Assembly (NCBI RefSeq): GCF_003130405.1
Contig: NZ_QEAS01000004.1
Coordinates: 11,343 to 43,885, forward strand
Direction: 5' to 3'
DNA from: Pararcticibacter amylolyticus
GTDB lineage: Bacteria; Bacteroidota; Bacteroidia; Sphingobacteriales; Sphingobacteriaceae
DNA: 32,543 nt
Of the stretch, positions 24,455 to 32,085 are shown piece by piece. The notes beneath the pieces were generated by a model. That model was not told the DNA's origin, searched no databases, and saw only the letters and a program-made list of their open reading frames with translations. The translations under genes were made by a program, and so were the position numbers. Position 1 is the first letter of the stretch, and every line of letters begins with the position of its first letter.

Positions 24455-24478
24455 GCGGATTAATATCCGTTATTCCTA

Positions 24479-25357
24479 ATGGATAAGATGAAGAAAAAAA
24501 CACAAATACCGGTTCACAGTATGGATGACTGGTTTTCAGGTGTCTATATACAGCCCATGGGCGTTCCCAAAAATGATCATCCCGTCTATGAAATGTCGCA
24601 GCCGCACCGGCACGATTTTTATCAGTGTGTGCTGGTCGACAAAGGAGAAATGGAGATGGAAGTCGATTTTGAAAAAGTGAGGCTGAGTGATCGTGATGTG
24701 TTTCTTTCTTATCCCGGGCAGATTCACCACATTGTCTCTTCCCGCATGCAACGCGGCTGGTTCCTGGCTTTTGATCCCGCTACACTGGACGCTAACCTGA
24801 GGAGCATTCTGGATCAGTTCCTGACAGAAATCATGCTGATACAATTATCACAGCAGCAATCAAAAAACTTCTATTCACTCATGCATCATTTGTATCAGAT
24901 TTATAAAGATCCAGGACAACTGTACCAGCAACAAGCCCTGCAAGCGATGACCTGCTCCGTTATTTATCAACTCTCATCAACTTACCTGCGGGAAGAGCGG
25001 TCGACACTGGGCAGGCATTCTTTCCGCAATGTCGAGATCACTAAAACCTTCCGGGAACTGCTTCGTCATCACGACAAATCGTTGAAAAACACCTCGCAGT
25101 TTGCTGCTCGAATGAACATAACCGCAAGTCATCTGAATGATACAGTTAAATCTGTTACCGGCTTCCCGGTTACTTACCACATTCAACAGGAACTGATAAG
25201 GGAAGCCCGGCGGTTGCTGTGTTTTTCTGACAGGACCATCATGGAAATAGCTGGCACTCTTGGATTTGATGATGTTAAATATTTTACCCGTTTATTCAGC
25301 AAAGTTACAGGTGTGGCACCCGGTAAATACCGGAAAGCCTTCCTTGTCTCCAGGTAG
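24479..25357 (+). CDS. AraC-family regulator, probably of the PobA-like gene
   Basis: A 292-residue regulator; the frame also offers an internal Met at residue 4. The N-terminal cupin has QPHRHDFYQCVLVDKGEMEM and FLSYPGQIHHIVS. The C-terminal AraC HTH pair is complete (FAARMNITASHLNDTVKSVT; TIMEIAGTLGFDDVKYFTRL, then FSKVTGVAPGKYRK). AraC/XylS proteins control pobA in some pseudomonads, which fits its position 24 bases after the hydroxylase gene and the TTCCGCG repeats upstream of that gene. The partner role is inferred. Confidence 0.9.
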   Translation: MDKMKKKTQIPVHSMDDWFSGVYIQPMGVPKNDHPVYEMSQPHRHDFYQCVLVDKGEMEMEVDFEKVRLSDRDVFLSYPGQIHHIVSSRMQRGWFLAFDPATLDANLRSILDQFLTEIMLIQLSQQQSKNFYSLMHHLYQIYKDPGQLYQQQALQAMTCSVIYQLSSTYLREERSTLGRHSFRNVEITKTFRELLRHHDKSLKNTSQFAARMNITASHLNDTVKSVTGFPVTYHIQQELIREARRLLCFSDRTIMEIAGTLGFDDVKYFTRLFSKVTGVAPGKYRKAFLVSR

Positions 25358-25399
25358 CATCAGATGTTTATTTAAATTAATCGTTCTTTTAATCGCAAC

Positions 25400-25578
25400 T
25401 ACCCGACGTTTATTTCTATATGCAGTAGGGGTTGTGTCTGTGTAACGCTTAAAAAATCTGGAAAACTGTGACGGGGAAAATGTAAATGCAATTTCGCTGA
25501 TAGACTTTTGGGTGTTGATTAGCAGCGTTTACTTAAATCCATAAGCTTTTCTTCGAGCAAAGCAGAGAGTAATATTGC
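25400..25578 (-). pseudogene. Remnant of an AraC-family HTH domain
   Basis: On the minus strand, AILLSALLEEKLMDLSKR is followed, after the loss of about one base near 25530, by LLINTQKSISEIAF and then SPSQFSRFFKRYTDTTPTAY. These are the central and last helices of an AraC HTH, with a few residues missing between the helices. Only about 60 codons remain, so it is a dead fragment of a fourth AraC gene, convergent with the AraC at 24479. Confidence 0.7.
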
Positions 25579-25588
25579 TCTTCATCTC

Positions 25589-25714
25589 TTAGCTCTTCTG
25601 CGCTAAGAGGGTTTCTGTCTCACTTAAAAAGTTTTCCATTGCCTGTTTGATGTCAATGTTCATGCGGTTGGCCAGCACAATGATCCACCAGATCGATTCA
25701 CCTGGCTTATGGTC
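25589..25714 (-). pseudogene. Unrecognised gene tail, possibly MazG-like
   Basis: A 41-codon minus-strand tail ends at a stop at 25589-25591: DHKPGESIWWIIVLANRMNI, then DIKQAMENFLSETETLLAQK. The IWWIIVLANRM-NIDI-KQAM pattern resembles the last helices of MazG-like nucleotide pyrophosphohydrolases, but this is tentative. The 5' part has been replaced by the start of the plus-strand gene at 25723, so the fragment is a stump. Confidence 0.4.
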
Positions 25715-25722
25715 AAGATGAT

Positions 25723-26106
25723 GTGGTGTTTGCCCTGCGGGCCATTCTTAGAGCCCTGGCCGAAAACGAGTTTGTGCCCTACCGGATCATCGGAAAGGAC
25801 ACACTTGCATTGAAAAACGACCAGTGCCTCTTCTTCAGCGATATTGATGGCTATCATTTCCTCATCCGCCGCACCGGGAACAGGGAATATAATTTGGGCT
25901 ATCGTCTGAAACCCGTGGATACCGCAACCTGGAGCAAACGGTATGGGCTATATGAGCAGTTGGGCTACCAGCTACTGATCGGCGACAGTAAATTCAAAAG
26001 TGTCGCATTGCGTTTATCCCCGGAAGGCGTACTGAAATTTGGGGAGGACGGGCAATACCTGACCGTGGATTTTGCAGGGATTGTCTTCAGGAAGCTCAAG
26101 GAGTAA
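25723..26106 (+). CDS. Hypothetical protein, possibly 5'-truncated
   Basis: A 127-codon frame from a GTG at 25723, open in frame back to the stop at 25681-25683, with no ATG. It reads VFALRAILRALAENEFVPYR, IIGKDTLALKNDQCLFFSDI, a YHFLIRR strand, and a C-terminal EGVLKFGEDGQYLTVDF beta meander. It has no signal peptide, motif or family I recognise; the alternating helix-strand layout recalls YbjN/secretion-chaperone-like folds. Because it begins against the minus-strand stump, its start may be lost. Confidence 0.5.
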   Translation: MVFALRAILRALAENEFVPYRIIGKDTLALKNDQCLFFSDIDGYHFLIRRTGNREYNLGYRLKPVDTATWSKRYGLYEQLGYQLLIGDSKFKSVALRLSPEGVLKFGEDGQYLTVDFAGIVFRKLKE

Positions 26107-26183
26107 AGAAGGATTGCTAAAAATATCTGTATCTATAAAAGTCGAGATGGTTGCTGGAGGTACATAAAAAATAATTTATTTTC

Positions 26184-26218
26184 TTTTTGCGCCAATTAAA
26201 TAATCTATTCTATATTTA
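26184..26218 (+). promoter_or_regulatory. Possible promoter of the esterase gene
   Basis: TTTTTG (26184-26189) and TATATTTA (26211-26218, one mismatch to TAnnTTTG) are 21 bases apart, about 38 bases before the ATG at 26256. The whole gap is very AT-rich, so a chance match is possible. Confidence 0.3.
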
Positions 26219-26255
26219 TTGTATATATAACGCAATAGTAATCCCTAATTAATTT

Positions 26256-27980
26256 ATGAAACGGACTATCCTTTCTTTAATGCTAGTAATGGTAAGTTTT
26301 TATGTATCTGCCTTAGATGGAGAATTTGCATTAAAAGGTTCGAATCTAATACCTTATGTATGGAAGATTTCAAGAGACGCAAATTTGCAGCTGTCCCAGG
26401 CCGACTTCGACATTCATAAATGGCCGTCCATAAATTTAGGAGTAAGCTGGGAGAGACAAGGATATTTTTCTGCTGATAAGGAGTTGGTACTGGCAACTTA
26501 TTTCGAAGTTCCAAAAACGGGGGCAGACAGAGGGCGGAGCCCTTTTCAATTAGCGGTAAACCTGCAATGTAAGGTTCTTGAAATATACCTGAATGGGAAT
26601 AAAATTGGTGAAAACCTTCAGTTCCAACCCCGGCCAAACGTTATCAGCGTCCCCGGTAATCAATTATTGTTTGATAAAAGAAACTTGATTGTACTTAAAA
26701 TAACCAATGTCAAATGGACAGGGGGTGTCTGTAAAAATTCATTCAGGCTGACACATCCCGATTTTGCTTCTTCAGATTCTATTAGTTTAAAAACAGCAAT
26801 GCCGGCAAATACCTATTATGAGAAGGACAATTTGGATTTTTCTGTTCTTTATAAATTTAACGGGCGAATGCCGGTTAAATTAAAGATGACAGTAATATCG
26901 GACTTTCGTGATACTGTAGCAACCCGGAATTTTGGATTGATAAAGGAAGACAGGACTTTTACTGTTTCCTTAAAAAGGAAATTGTTTAAGCCTGGATTTT
27001 ATCATATAATAGTTTATACTGAGGGGCCTTTTTACGAACAAAGAGATATGTGGATCGCAATCGAGCCAGAGAGAATATCCTGTAGTGAAGACGGAGCTCC
27101 GGACTTAAAGACCTGGTGGGATAAGACAAAACTTGAAATGGATTCTATAGACTTTAAAACAGAGATGACTAAATTGACCGATTTGGGAAACTCTTCTAAA
27201 GATGTCTATAAGGTTGAATTTACCTCTCTTGAGAATATAAGGATTACCGGGTTTATGTTTGTTCCTAAAAAAGAAGGAAGATTTCCGGCTATACTGCATG
27301 TGCCTGGATATGGACAGGCTTACACATCTGGTAGTTTCAGCACGAATAAGGAAGATGTTATTGATTTTGCGGTTGCGATAAGAGGACAATCTCCAAGCAA
27401 TAAAGTGATTAATCCCGGATTCGGCCTGGTAGGACTAGCGGCCTACAAAATTGATAATCCGCGTAATTATATTTACCGGGGTGCATATATGGATTGCCTG
27501 AGGGCTCTGGATATCCTGAGGTCTTTTTCTAAAACCGATTCTTCCCGGGTTGCTGTAATGGGAGGGAGCCAGGGGGGCGGTCTTTCACTGGCAACGGCAG
27601 CACTGGCCGGCAATAAGATTAAAGCATGCGTGACATTATGTCCTTTTCTTTGCGATTTAGCACATCATGGCATGGTGAGGGAAGTTTGGCAACGGGAAAA
27701 ATTTTATTTCTCTGAGGCATATAAATGTAAAATGGAAACGATAGATAGTACACTTAGATATGTTGATGTCAAGAATATGGCATCATGGATAACTGCAAAA
27801 GTTTTCTTTGCTTCTGCACTTTTCGATGATGACTGCCCTTCACATGTTGGATTTGCTGCATTTAATAAAATTAATTCTGAAAAAAGATATAAAATATATC
27901 CCAATGACGGTCATATGGTTCTGGCAGATGAAGCGAACGTTGACGGCAATCATTTTTTAAAAGAGGTTTTAGAATATTAA
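26256..27980 (+). CDS. Secreted acetyl-xylan-esterase-like hydrolase
   Basis: 574 residues. The signal peptide (MKRTILSLMLVMVSFYVSAL) is followed by a beta-rich N-terminal domain of about 150 residues (VNLQCKVLEIYLNGNKIG fits a carbohydrate-binding/jelly-roll strand pair), a linking domain, and from about residue 280 an AXE1/cephalosporin-C-deacetylase-type alpha/beta hydrolase. Catalytic candidates are Ser438 in GGSQGG, an Asp in ALFDDDCP (residues 524-526) and His553 in NDGHM. Likely removes acyl groups from polysaccharides or similar esters outside the cytoplasm. Noticeably more AT-rich than the genes around 3-25 kb, hinting at separate acquisition. Confidence 0.85.
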   Translation: MKRTILSLMLVMVSFYVSALDGEFALKGSNLIPYVWKISRDANLQLSQADFDIHKWPSINLGVSWERQGYFSADKELVLATYFEVPKTGADRGRSPFQLAVNLQCKVLEIYLNGNKIGENLQFQPRPNVISVPGNQLLFDKRNLIVLKITNVKWTGGVCKNSFRLTHPDFASSDSISLKTAMPANTYYEKDNLDFSVLYKFNGRMPVKLKMTVISDFRDTVATRNFGLIKEDRTFTVSLKRKLFKPGFYHIIVYTEGPFYEQRDMWIAIEPERISCSEDGAPDLKTWWDKTKLEMDSIDFKTEMTKLTDLGNSSKDVYKVEFTSLENIRITGFMFVPKKEGRFPAILHVPGYGQAYTSGSFSTNKEDVIDFAVAIRGQSPSNKVINPGFGLVGLAAYKIDNPRNYIYRGAYMDCLRALDILRSFSKTDSSRVAVMGGSQGGGLSLATAALAGNKIKACVTLCPFLCDLAHHGMVREVWQREKFYFSEAYKCKMETIDSTLRYVDVKNMASWITAKVFFASALFDDDCPSHVGFAAFNKINSEKRYKIYPNDGHMVLADEANVDGNHFLKEVLEY

Positions 27981-27991
27981 CAAAGCCTCGT

Positions 27992-28060
27992 CCTGTAAAT
28001 ACTTTCCAGGTACACCACTGTTCTGCCTGGTGATTTCAGCGGCTGCTTCAGGTTTACAGG
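27992..28060. terminator. Structured convergent intergenic region
   Basis: CCTGTAAA (27992-27999) pairs with TTTACAGG (28053-28060), and CACCA (28013-28017) with TGGTG (28028-28032) inside it. The two-part stem lies between the convergent esterase and membrane-protein genes, where a bidirectional terminator is expected; no T run follows. Confidence 0.3.
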
Positions 28061-28083
28061 CGAAACTTGAGTAATATAACTAT

Positions 28084-28830
28084 CTATTCTACGCCCTTCA
28101 AAGTCAGGATAACTCCCGAATATTTTTCGTGATCAGCTCCAATATACTGCATATCTGCTCCAGAAAAATTATCTTTCATGGCCTCCTCCTTTAGTAAACG
28201 ATAGTCCATTTTCTCAACATGCTCATCCCAGTCATTTTCAGAAGATGGCTTTATTGATTCGAGATCTTCCATTTTGAATAGCGGACGTTCGAGCATTTTC
28301 CTGGAACGTTTCACAAAGACGGTATCGCCTTCAATTTTATCAATCTTTACCCAACCGCCAGGTACTCCGTCAATACTATTACCTTCAGCATCTGTAAAGA
28401 AATTAGCTCCATACATCTGTCCAGCTTTTATGTGTTGTACCGCTTTTGCAAGGTTTTCCTTTTCACCACGGTATTTTTTTCCTTCGTTATTGAGTTTTAT
28501 TCCATAAATTACAGAACCTGTTGTGGCGATAGCGAGCATAATAAGATACCCTTTCCAAAGCTTAAAATAGGGAATTGTGAGTGTTTTCTTGAATCTTTTT
28601 ACTTCGTCCTTAATTTCCTGTGAATAATTTCGGGCGTGGATAACTTCGCCATTTCCATTCACTAGTCTGGACATTTTTACCAGGCCACCACCGATGGGAA
28701 GCCCCAGGAATTTAACGGCAGGTGTAATAATGTGAAGATTGAAATTTTCTGATTGTGTCTTTTCTTTTAATGTAGCTGTAATAGTTTTGCTACCTAGAAC
28801 ATATTCGTAACGGGTATAAAAAAATAGCAT
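28084..28830 (-). CDS. Hypothetical membrane protein
   Basis: 248 residues. A cytoplasmic-looking N-terminal part (with VKFLGLPIGGGLVKMSRLVN and a KDEVKRFKKTLTIPYFK linker) is followed by one membrane helix at about 93-112 (YLIMLAIATTGSVIYGI), and a C-terminal domain rich in Lys/Glu and aromatic residues (NFFTDAEGNSIDGVPGGWVK, IEGDTVFVKRS, YRLLKEEAMK). No family recognised. It stands alone, next to the IS66 element; it may be cargo or an old resident. Confidence 0.65.
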   Translation of the reverse strand: MLFFYTRYEYVLGSKTITATLKEKTQSENFNLHIITPAVKFLGLPIGGGLVKMSRLVNGNGEVIHARNYSQEIKDEVKRFKKTLTIPYFKLWKGYLIMLAIATTGSVIYGIKLNNEGKKYRGEKENLAKAVQHIKAGQMYGANFFTDAEGNSIDGVPGGWVKIDKIEGDTVFVKRSRKMLERPLFKMEDLESIKPSSENDWDEHVEKMDYRLLKEEAMKDNFSGADMQYIGADHEKYSGVILTLKGVE

Positions 28831-28896
28831 GATTTAAAAAAATGTTTTTATACAGGGTTTAAGTCGATCCCTACTAAAAAACAATAAACAAATATT

Positions 28897-29061
28897 GTGC
28901 CTTTTGATGTCAAATATCTTTTTTTAGAAAATGGCCGCACCTTCTGCACCAGCTTTTCCCTTCAAATTGTCTTTCGGAAATACGCAGATCCTGCTTTTAA
29001 ATACGAGATGAAAGCCATCCCCATTGTTTCAAAGGACGGGAAAAGAAAAGAATACCTTTGA
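28897..29061 (+). other. Possible small ORF or gene remnant before the IS
   Basis: In the 304-base gap before the IS, a frame from a GTG at 28897 gives 54 residues with strong protein character: FDVKYLFLENGRTFCTSFSL, then KYADPAFKYEMKAIPIVSKD, ending KRKEYL. There is no ATG and no family I recognise. It may be the tail of a gene cut by a rearrangement near the IS. The rest of the gap shows nothing. Confidence 0.25.
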
Positions 29062-29134
29062 CAAGGTTCTATGTAGTTGCTAAATTTTTATTGTATAATA
29101 CAGGTCGTTCCATTCACCTTTCAGTAGTTAGCTC

Positions 29135-29153
29135 GTATCCGCCCGACGAACCC
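29135..29153 (+). repeat. Left terminal inverted repeat of the IS66 element
   Basis: GTATCCGCCCGACGAACCC, the exact reverse complement of 30083-30101. Confidence 0.85.
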
Positions 29154-29211
29154 CATATTGACCTGGAATTCTTAGTGGTCTTACTTTGCCTGCACGATAA
29201 AGATAAAAGTA

Positions 29212-29487
29212 ATGGATCAACGAGAAAGAATGAAAGCCGAAGTGGAGCGGTGGCGCCAAAGTGGGCTATCGCAAAAAGAGTTCTGTAACGAGTTAGGAAT
29301 CAAAGTAGGAACGTTTGCCTACTGGGTGTCCCGCAGCAAAGAATCAGAAAAGAAGAAATGATTTATACCGATGACTCCTCCTGCCGGAATGGTAGAGATA
29401 ATAGAAGTTAGTTATCCTAACGGAGTGCGGATCAAAGTACCGGCTTCAGATCTGAAGGTCATTTCTCAGCTCATCCATTTGTATTAA
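29212..29487 (+). pseudogene. tnpA: IS66 TnpA-like protein with an in-frame stop
   Basis: From the ATG at 29212 the frame reads MDQRERMKAEVERWRQSGLS followed by QKEFCNELGIKVGTFAYWVS, the HTH start of Bacteroidota IS66 TnpA, then meets a TGA at 29359-29361 after SEKKK. The same frame continues as VEIIEVSYPNGVRIKVPASD and LKVISQLIHLY, the normal TnpA tail, to a TAA at 29485-29487 that overlaps the tnpB start. A single nonsense change (or programmed stop) therefore interrupts it. Confidence 0.8.
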
Positions 29488-29816
29488 TGTTCAGCCTGAA
29501 CTCCGCACACCGGTATTTCCTCTATCAGGGCCATTGTGACATGCGGAAAAGTTTCGGTGGCCTGTGCGGTTTGGTTAGTTCAGAACTCAAAAGGGAAGTA
29601 TCTTCAGGAGAAGTCTTTGTTTTTCTCAACCTGCAACGCACCCATATTAAGCTCCTGCACTGGGAACATGGCGGCTTTGTATTATACTATAAGCGGCTCG
29701 AACAGGGTACTTTCCCCACTCCTAAAAAGGAGCAGCTGAGCTGGGCCGATCTGGTGCTGATGATCGAAGGGATACAGGTTCAGAAGAGCCGCCAGTTACG
29801 ACGTTATCAGGCATAA
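29487..29816 (+). CDS. tnpB: IS66 TnpB
   Basis: 109 residues, the usual length of IS66 Orf2. It carries the family signature DMRKSFGGLCGLV, then GEVFVFLNLQRTHIKLLHWE and LYYKRLEQGTF. Its ATG overlaps the tnpA stop (TAATG). TnpB is an accessory protein required for IS66 transposition. It looks intact, but with tnpC broken it has no working partner here. Confidence 0.9.
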   Translation: MFSLNSAHRYFLYQGHCDMRKSFGGLCGLVSSELKREVSSGEVFVFLNLQRTHIKLLHWEHGGFVLYYKRLEQGTFPTPKKEQLSWADLVLMIEGIQVQKSRQLRRYQA

Positions 29817-29830
29817 AAAGTGGTTTTCTC

Positions 29831-30076
29831 TTGCATCGGCTGCCCAGATTATGTAAAGCTTTGCATAACCTGGGCCGAAAGAATTACCTCTTTGCAGGAA
29901 CACATGATGCAGGGACAAGAGCAGGGATGATCTATTCATTCTTCGCTATTTGCAAAAAGCATGAGGTGAATCCGCTGCAGTGGTTGAAATACGCCCTGCA
30001 AAATATCATGACCATTAACCATAAGAACATTCGTGACCTCTATCCCCAGAATTATGAGAAACTAATGCAGTCCTAA
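29831..30076 (+). pseudogene. tnpC: IS66 TnpC transposase, C-terminal stump
   Basis: About 80 residues: LGRKNYLFAGTHDAGTRAGM, then IYSFFAICKKHEVNPLQWLK and a tail ending PQNYEKLMQ. This is the last part of the IS66 DDE transposase; the family normally has GRKN(Y/W)LFAGS and AAM(I/L)YS here. About 400 N-terminal residues, including most of the DDE core, are missing. The stretch 29817-29865 between tnpB and the clear homology may contain the deletion junction. Confidence 0.85.
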
Positions 30077-30082
30077 AAGACA

Positions 30083-30101
30083 GGGTTCGTCGGGCGGATA
30101 C
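30083..30101 (-). repeat. Right terminal inverted repeat of the IS66 element
   Basis: GGGTTCGTCGGGCGGATAC, the exact reverse complement of 29135-29153. Confidence 0.85.
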
Positions 30102-30197
30102 CATCAGTCTATTATTAGAATTGCCGAAACGGCTGCGGTGCTTTTAACTGTTGATGCGATAATGAACTCATCAATGGCTGACGGTGATAACAAGCCA

Positions 30198-30432
30198 CTA
30201 AGATGATGCCCAAGCTCGAATAAGCACTAACAAACTCAAAAAAATAGCGAAAGAAGAACTGTAAAGTTTCCTTATAATATAGATAAACGGCAGTCGGGCT
30301 GACTCAACGGGCGAAGCTATCTTTCGGATGGATGTCGCCTTGTATCCTTCCCGTAACAGCAACGCTATTGCGTTATCCAGGATACCTTGCTTTAAATTGT
30401 TTATATCTGTCCTTGCGTTCCCTTAAATCCAT
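30198..30432 (-). pseudogene. Remnant of a TetR-family regulator
   Basis: On the minus strand the ATG at 30432 gives MDLRERKDRYKQFKAR, then a frameshift of one base leads into GILDNAIALLLREGYKATSI-RKIA, the first half of a TetR HTH. After RKIA the sequence degrades and stops at about 30198. Only the first 50-60 residues are recognisable, so the regulator is dead. It is divergent from the SDR-TetR operon, and an operator-like site (30475-30491) still lies in front of it. Confidence 0.6.
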
Positions 30433-30474
30433 ATTAGTATACATTCGTTTCGAATAATTTTAAGATGCTAGTTT

Positions 30475-30491
30475 GTTAAACGGTGTTCATT
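30475..30491. promoter_or_regulatory. Operator-like site 1 (degenerate)
   Basis: GTTAAAC-GGT-GTTCATT matches the palindrome at 30625-30641 in the shared ACGGTGTTCA core but with a weaker left arm. It lies in the divergent region, in front of the TetR remnant. Confidence 0.4.
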
Positions 30492-30616
30492 TAAAATAAA
30501 TGTCTCGATTTTAAATTGCTGTTTAATCGAGTAAATGTAGTGTGTTGTTAAATGTATAGCTTTCAATATGTTGATTTGCTGTATTTTAATATTTTTTATC
30601 AAGAAATTAATAAAAA

Positions 30617-30648
30617 TTTGCATGATTGAACGGTGTTCAATATTTTTG
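30617..30648 (+). promoter_or_regulatory. Promoter of the SDR-TetR operon
   Basis: TTTG at 30617-30620 and a perfect TAnnTTTG box (TATTTTTG, 30641-30648) are 20 bases apart. The start of transcription would be near 30655, before the ATG at 30676. Confidence 0.65.
30625..30641. promoter_or_regulatory. TetR-type operator, site 2
   Basis: ATTGAAC-GGT-GTTCAAT, a palindrome with perfect 7-bp arms, fills the spacer between the -33 and -7 boxes. A repressor bound here would block RNA polymerase. The TetR at 31468 is the likely ligand-controlled binder. Confidence 0.65.
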
Positions 30649-30675
30649 CATGGTAATTTAATTATACTATTACAA

Positions 30676-31437
30676 ATGAAAAAAGCAATTATTACGGGAG
30701 CAAGTGGCGGCATTGGCCTGGAAACGGCCAAGCGACTTTCGGCACAAGGGTACCTGCTGACCCTGGTAGCCCGCAACAAACAGAAATTGGAAGAAGTTCA
30801 GCAATCGCTCGGAGGGGACAAGCACCAGATCCTTGTGGCCGACCTGACAAAGAAAGAAGATGTCCGGCAGGTCTGCCTGCATTTGTTAAACAATAAATAC
30901 GATCTGCTGATCAATAATGCCGGAACAGGAAGTTACGGCCGGTTTACCGATCTGTTACTTCAGGACCAACTGGACACCATGTCCCTGAACATGGATGCAC
31001 TGGTATCATTATCCTATACATTTTTAACCAAGGCAGTTTCCGGTGATGCACTGGTCAATGTCAGTTCCCTGCTGGCACATAGCTCACTGCCCGGCGGAGC
31101 GGTCTATGCTGCAACAAAGAGTTTCGTTGCCAATTTCTCCGAGTCGTTATGGTACGAGTATAAAAATAAAGGTATCTTTGTAATGGGCTTTAACCCCGGA
31201 GCGGCCGATTCGGATTTCCATACACATGCTGGCAAGGACACGAGTGTATTTCCAAGATTTGTGATGTCCACTGTTTCCCAGGTTGTGGATGAATTGATGC
31301 AGGCATTGTCCGCCAGAAGCCGTCCGAGAGTTATTCAGGGATTCAAGAACCGGATAATGCTGTTCGGCTTCAGGTTCCTGGGCAGGAAATCAGCCATAAA
31401 TATAATGGGTAAAATCAGCCCCGGGCTGTCCCAGTAG
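30676..31437 (+). CDS. Short-chain dehydrogenase/reductase
   Basis: 253 residues from the ATG at 30676; the frame also opens at 30568, but the extra 36 residues lie in the promoter and are unlike the family. Classical SDR motifs: TGASGGIG (Gly-rich cofactor loop, about residues 7-14), NNAGTGSYG, the catalytic Ser in NVSSLLAHSS and the YAATK active site. The NAAG-like and YxxxK spacing fits a classical NAD(P)H oxidoreductase. It heads an operon with a TetR regulator 30 bases downstream and a TolC gene after that, so it may modify the same compound that is exported. The substrate is unknown. Confidence 0.9.
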   Translation: MKKAIITGASGGIGLETAKRLSAQGYLLTLVARNKQKLEEVQQSLGGDKHQILVADLTKKEDVRQVCLHLLNNKYDLLINNAGTGSYGRFTDLLLQDQLDTMSLNMDALVSLSYTFLTKAVSGDALVNVSSLLAHSSLPGGAVYAATKSFVANFSESLWYEYKNKGIFVMGFNPGAADSDFHTHAGKDTSVFPRFVMSTVSQVVDELMQALSARSRPRVIQGFKNRIMLFGFRFLGRKSAINIMGKISPGLSQ

Positions 31438-31467
31438 GTAGGATGTCCCCTAAACGGAAAAAAGAAA

Positions 31468-32076
31468 ATGGGTATAGCAGAGAGAAAACTGGAAGAAAAA
31501 CAGGAAATGCGTAAGCGAATCCTTGATGCCGCACGCAAGATTTTCCTTGAAAAGGGGTATGAAAAGGCCAGTATAAGAAATATAGCCAACGAGATCAGTT
31601 ACAGTCCCGGAATGATCTATTTCCATTTCAAGGATAAAAGCGAGGTTTTTTACGAACTGCACAAGGAAGGTTTCAGGCTCCTGATGACGCGGTTGAAGGT
31701 GCTGGACAGCGTTGCAGACCCTTTTGAACGGCTAAAGGCCGTAGGTCGGGTATTTATACAGTTTGCGCAGGATAATAAAGACTATTACAACTTGATGTTC
31801 ATCGAGGAGCCTGCCAGTAAAACAGGTGAAGCCGGGGGCTTTCAAATTGCCAAGGAAGCAATCAGCCATCTAATAGAATTGATCGGGGAATGCCAGAGAC
31901 AGGGAAGGTTCCAACATGCGGACATTGAGGATTTTTCATTTATGTTCCTGTCTTCCGTACATGGAATCTGCGCATTATTTTGTAAGGACCGTACCACCAA
32001 TTTTCAAAACAAAACAAATGAGGAGCTTATGGAGCATGGCTATGCGTGTTTTGTTTCGCTACTGGAAAAAGGGTAA
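31468..32076 (+). CDS. TetR-family regulator of the SDR/TolC operon
   Basis: A 202-residue TetR protein. The HTH spans about residues 34-53: KRILDAARKIFLEKGYEKAS, then IRNIANEISYSPGMIYFHFK, followed by the usual helical ligand domain. It lies between the SDR and tolC genes on the same strand. Its own operon and the next gene both carry a palindrome of the same type, so it probably represses both, including itself. Confidence 0.92.
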   Translation: MGIAERKLEEKQEMRKRILDAARKIFLEKGYEKASIRNIANEISYSPGMIYFHFKDKSEVFYELHKEGFRLLMTRLKVLDSVADPFERLKAVGRVFIQFAQDNKDYYNLMFIEEPASKTGEAGGFQIAKEAISHLIELIGECQRQGRFQHADIEDFSFMFLSSVHGICALFCKDRTTNFQNKTNEELMEHGYACFVSLLEKG

Positions 32077-32085
32077 TCCTTTTTT

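Larger units (their letters stand above)
29135..30101 (+). mobile_element. Internally deleted IS66-family element
   Basis: A 967-bp element bounded by a perfect 19-bp inverted repeat: GTATCCGCCCGACGAACCC at 29135-29153 and its complement at 30083-30101. It keeps the IS66 order tnpA, tnpB, tnpC, but full IS66 elements are about 2.5 kb and most of tnpC is missing. The 8-base flanks (GTTAGCTC left, CATCAGTC right) do not match, so no target duplication remains. It cannot move without help in trans. Confidence 0.85.

Noticed and set aside
24456-24469. CGGAT-TAAT-ATCCG inverted repeat between the hydroxylase and AraC genes
   Set aside because: Only 5-bp arms and a single copy; it could be a weak operator but is not distinguishable from chance.
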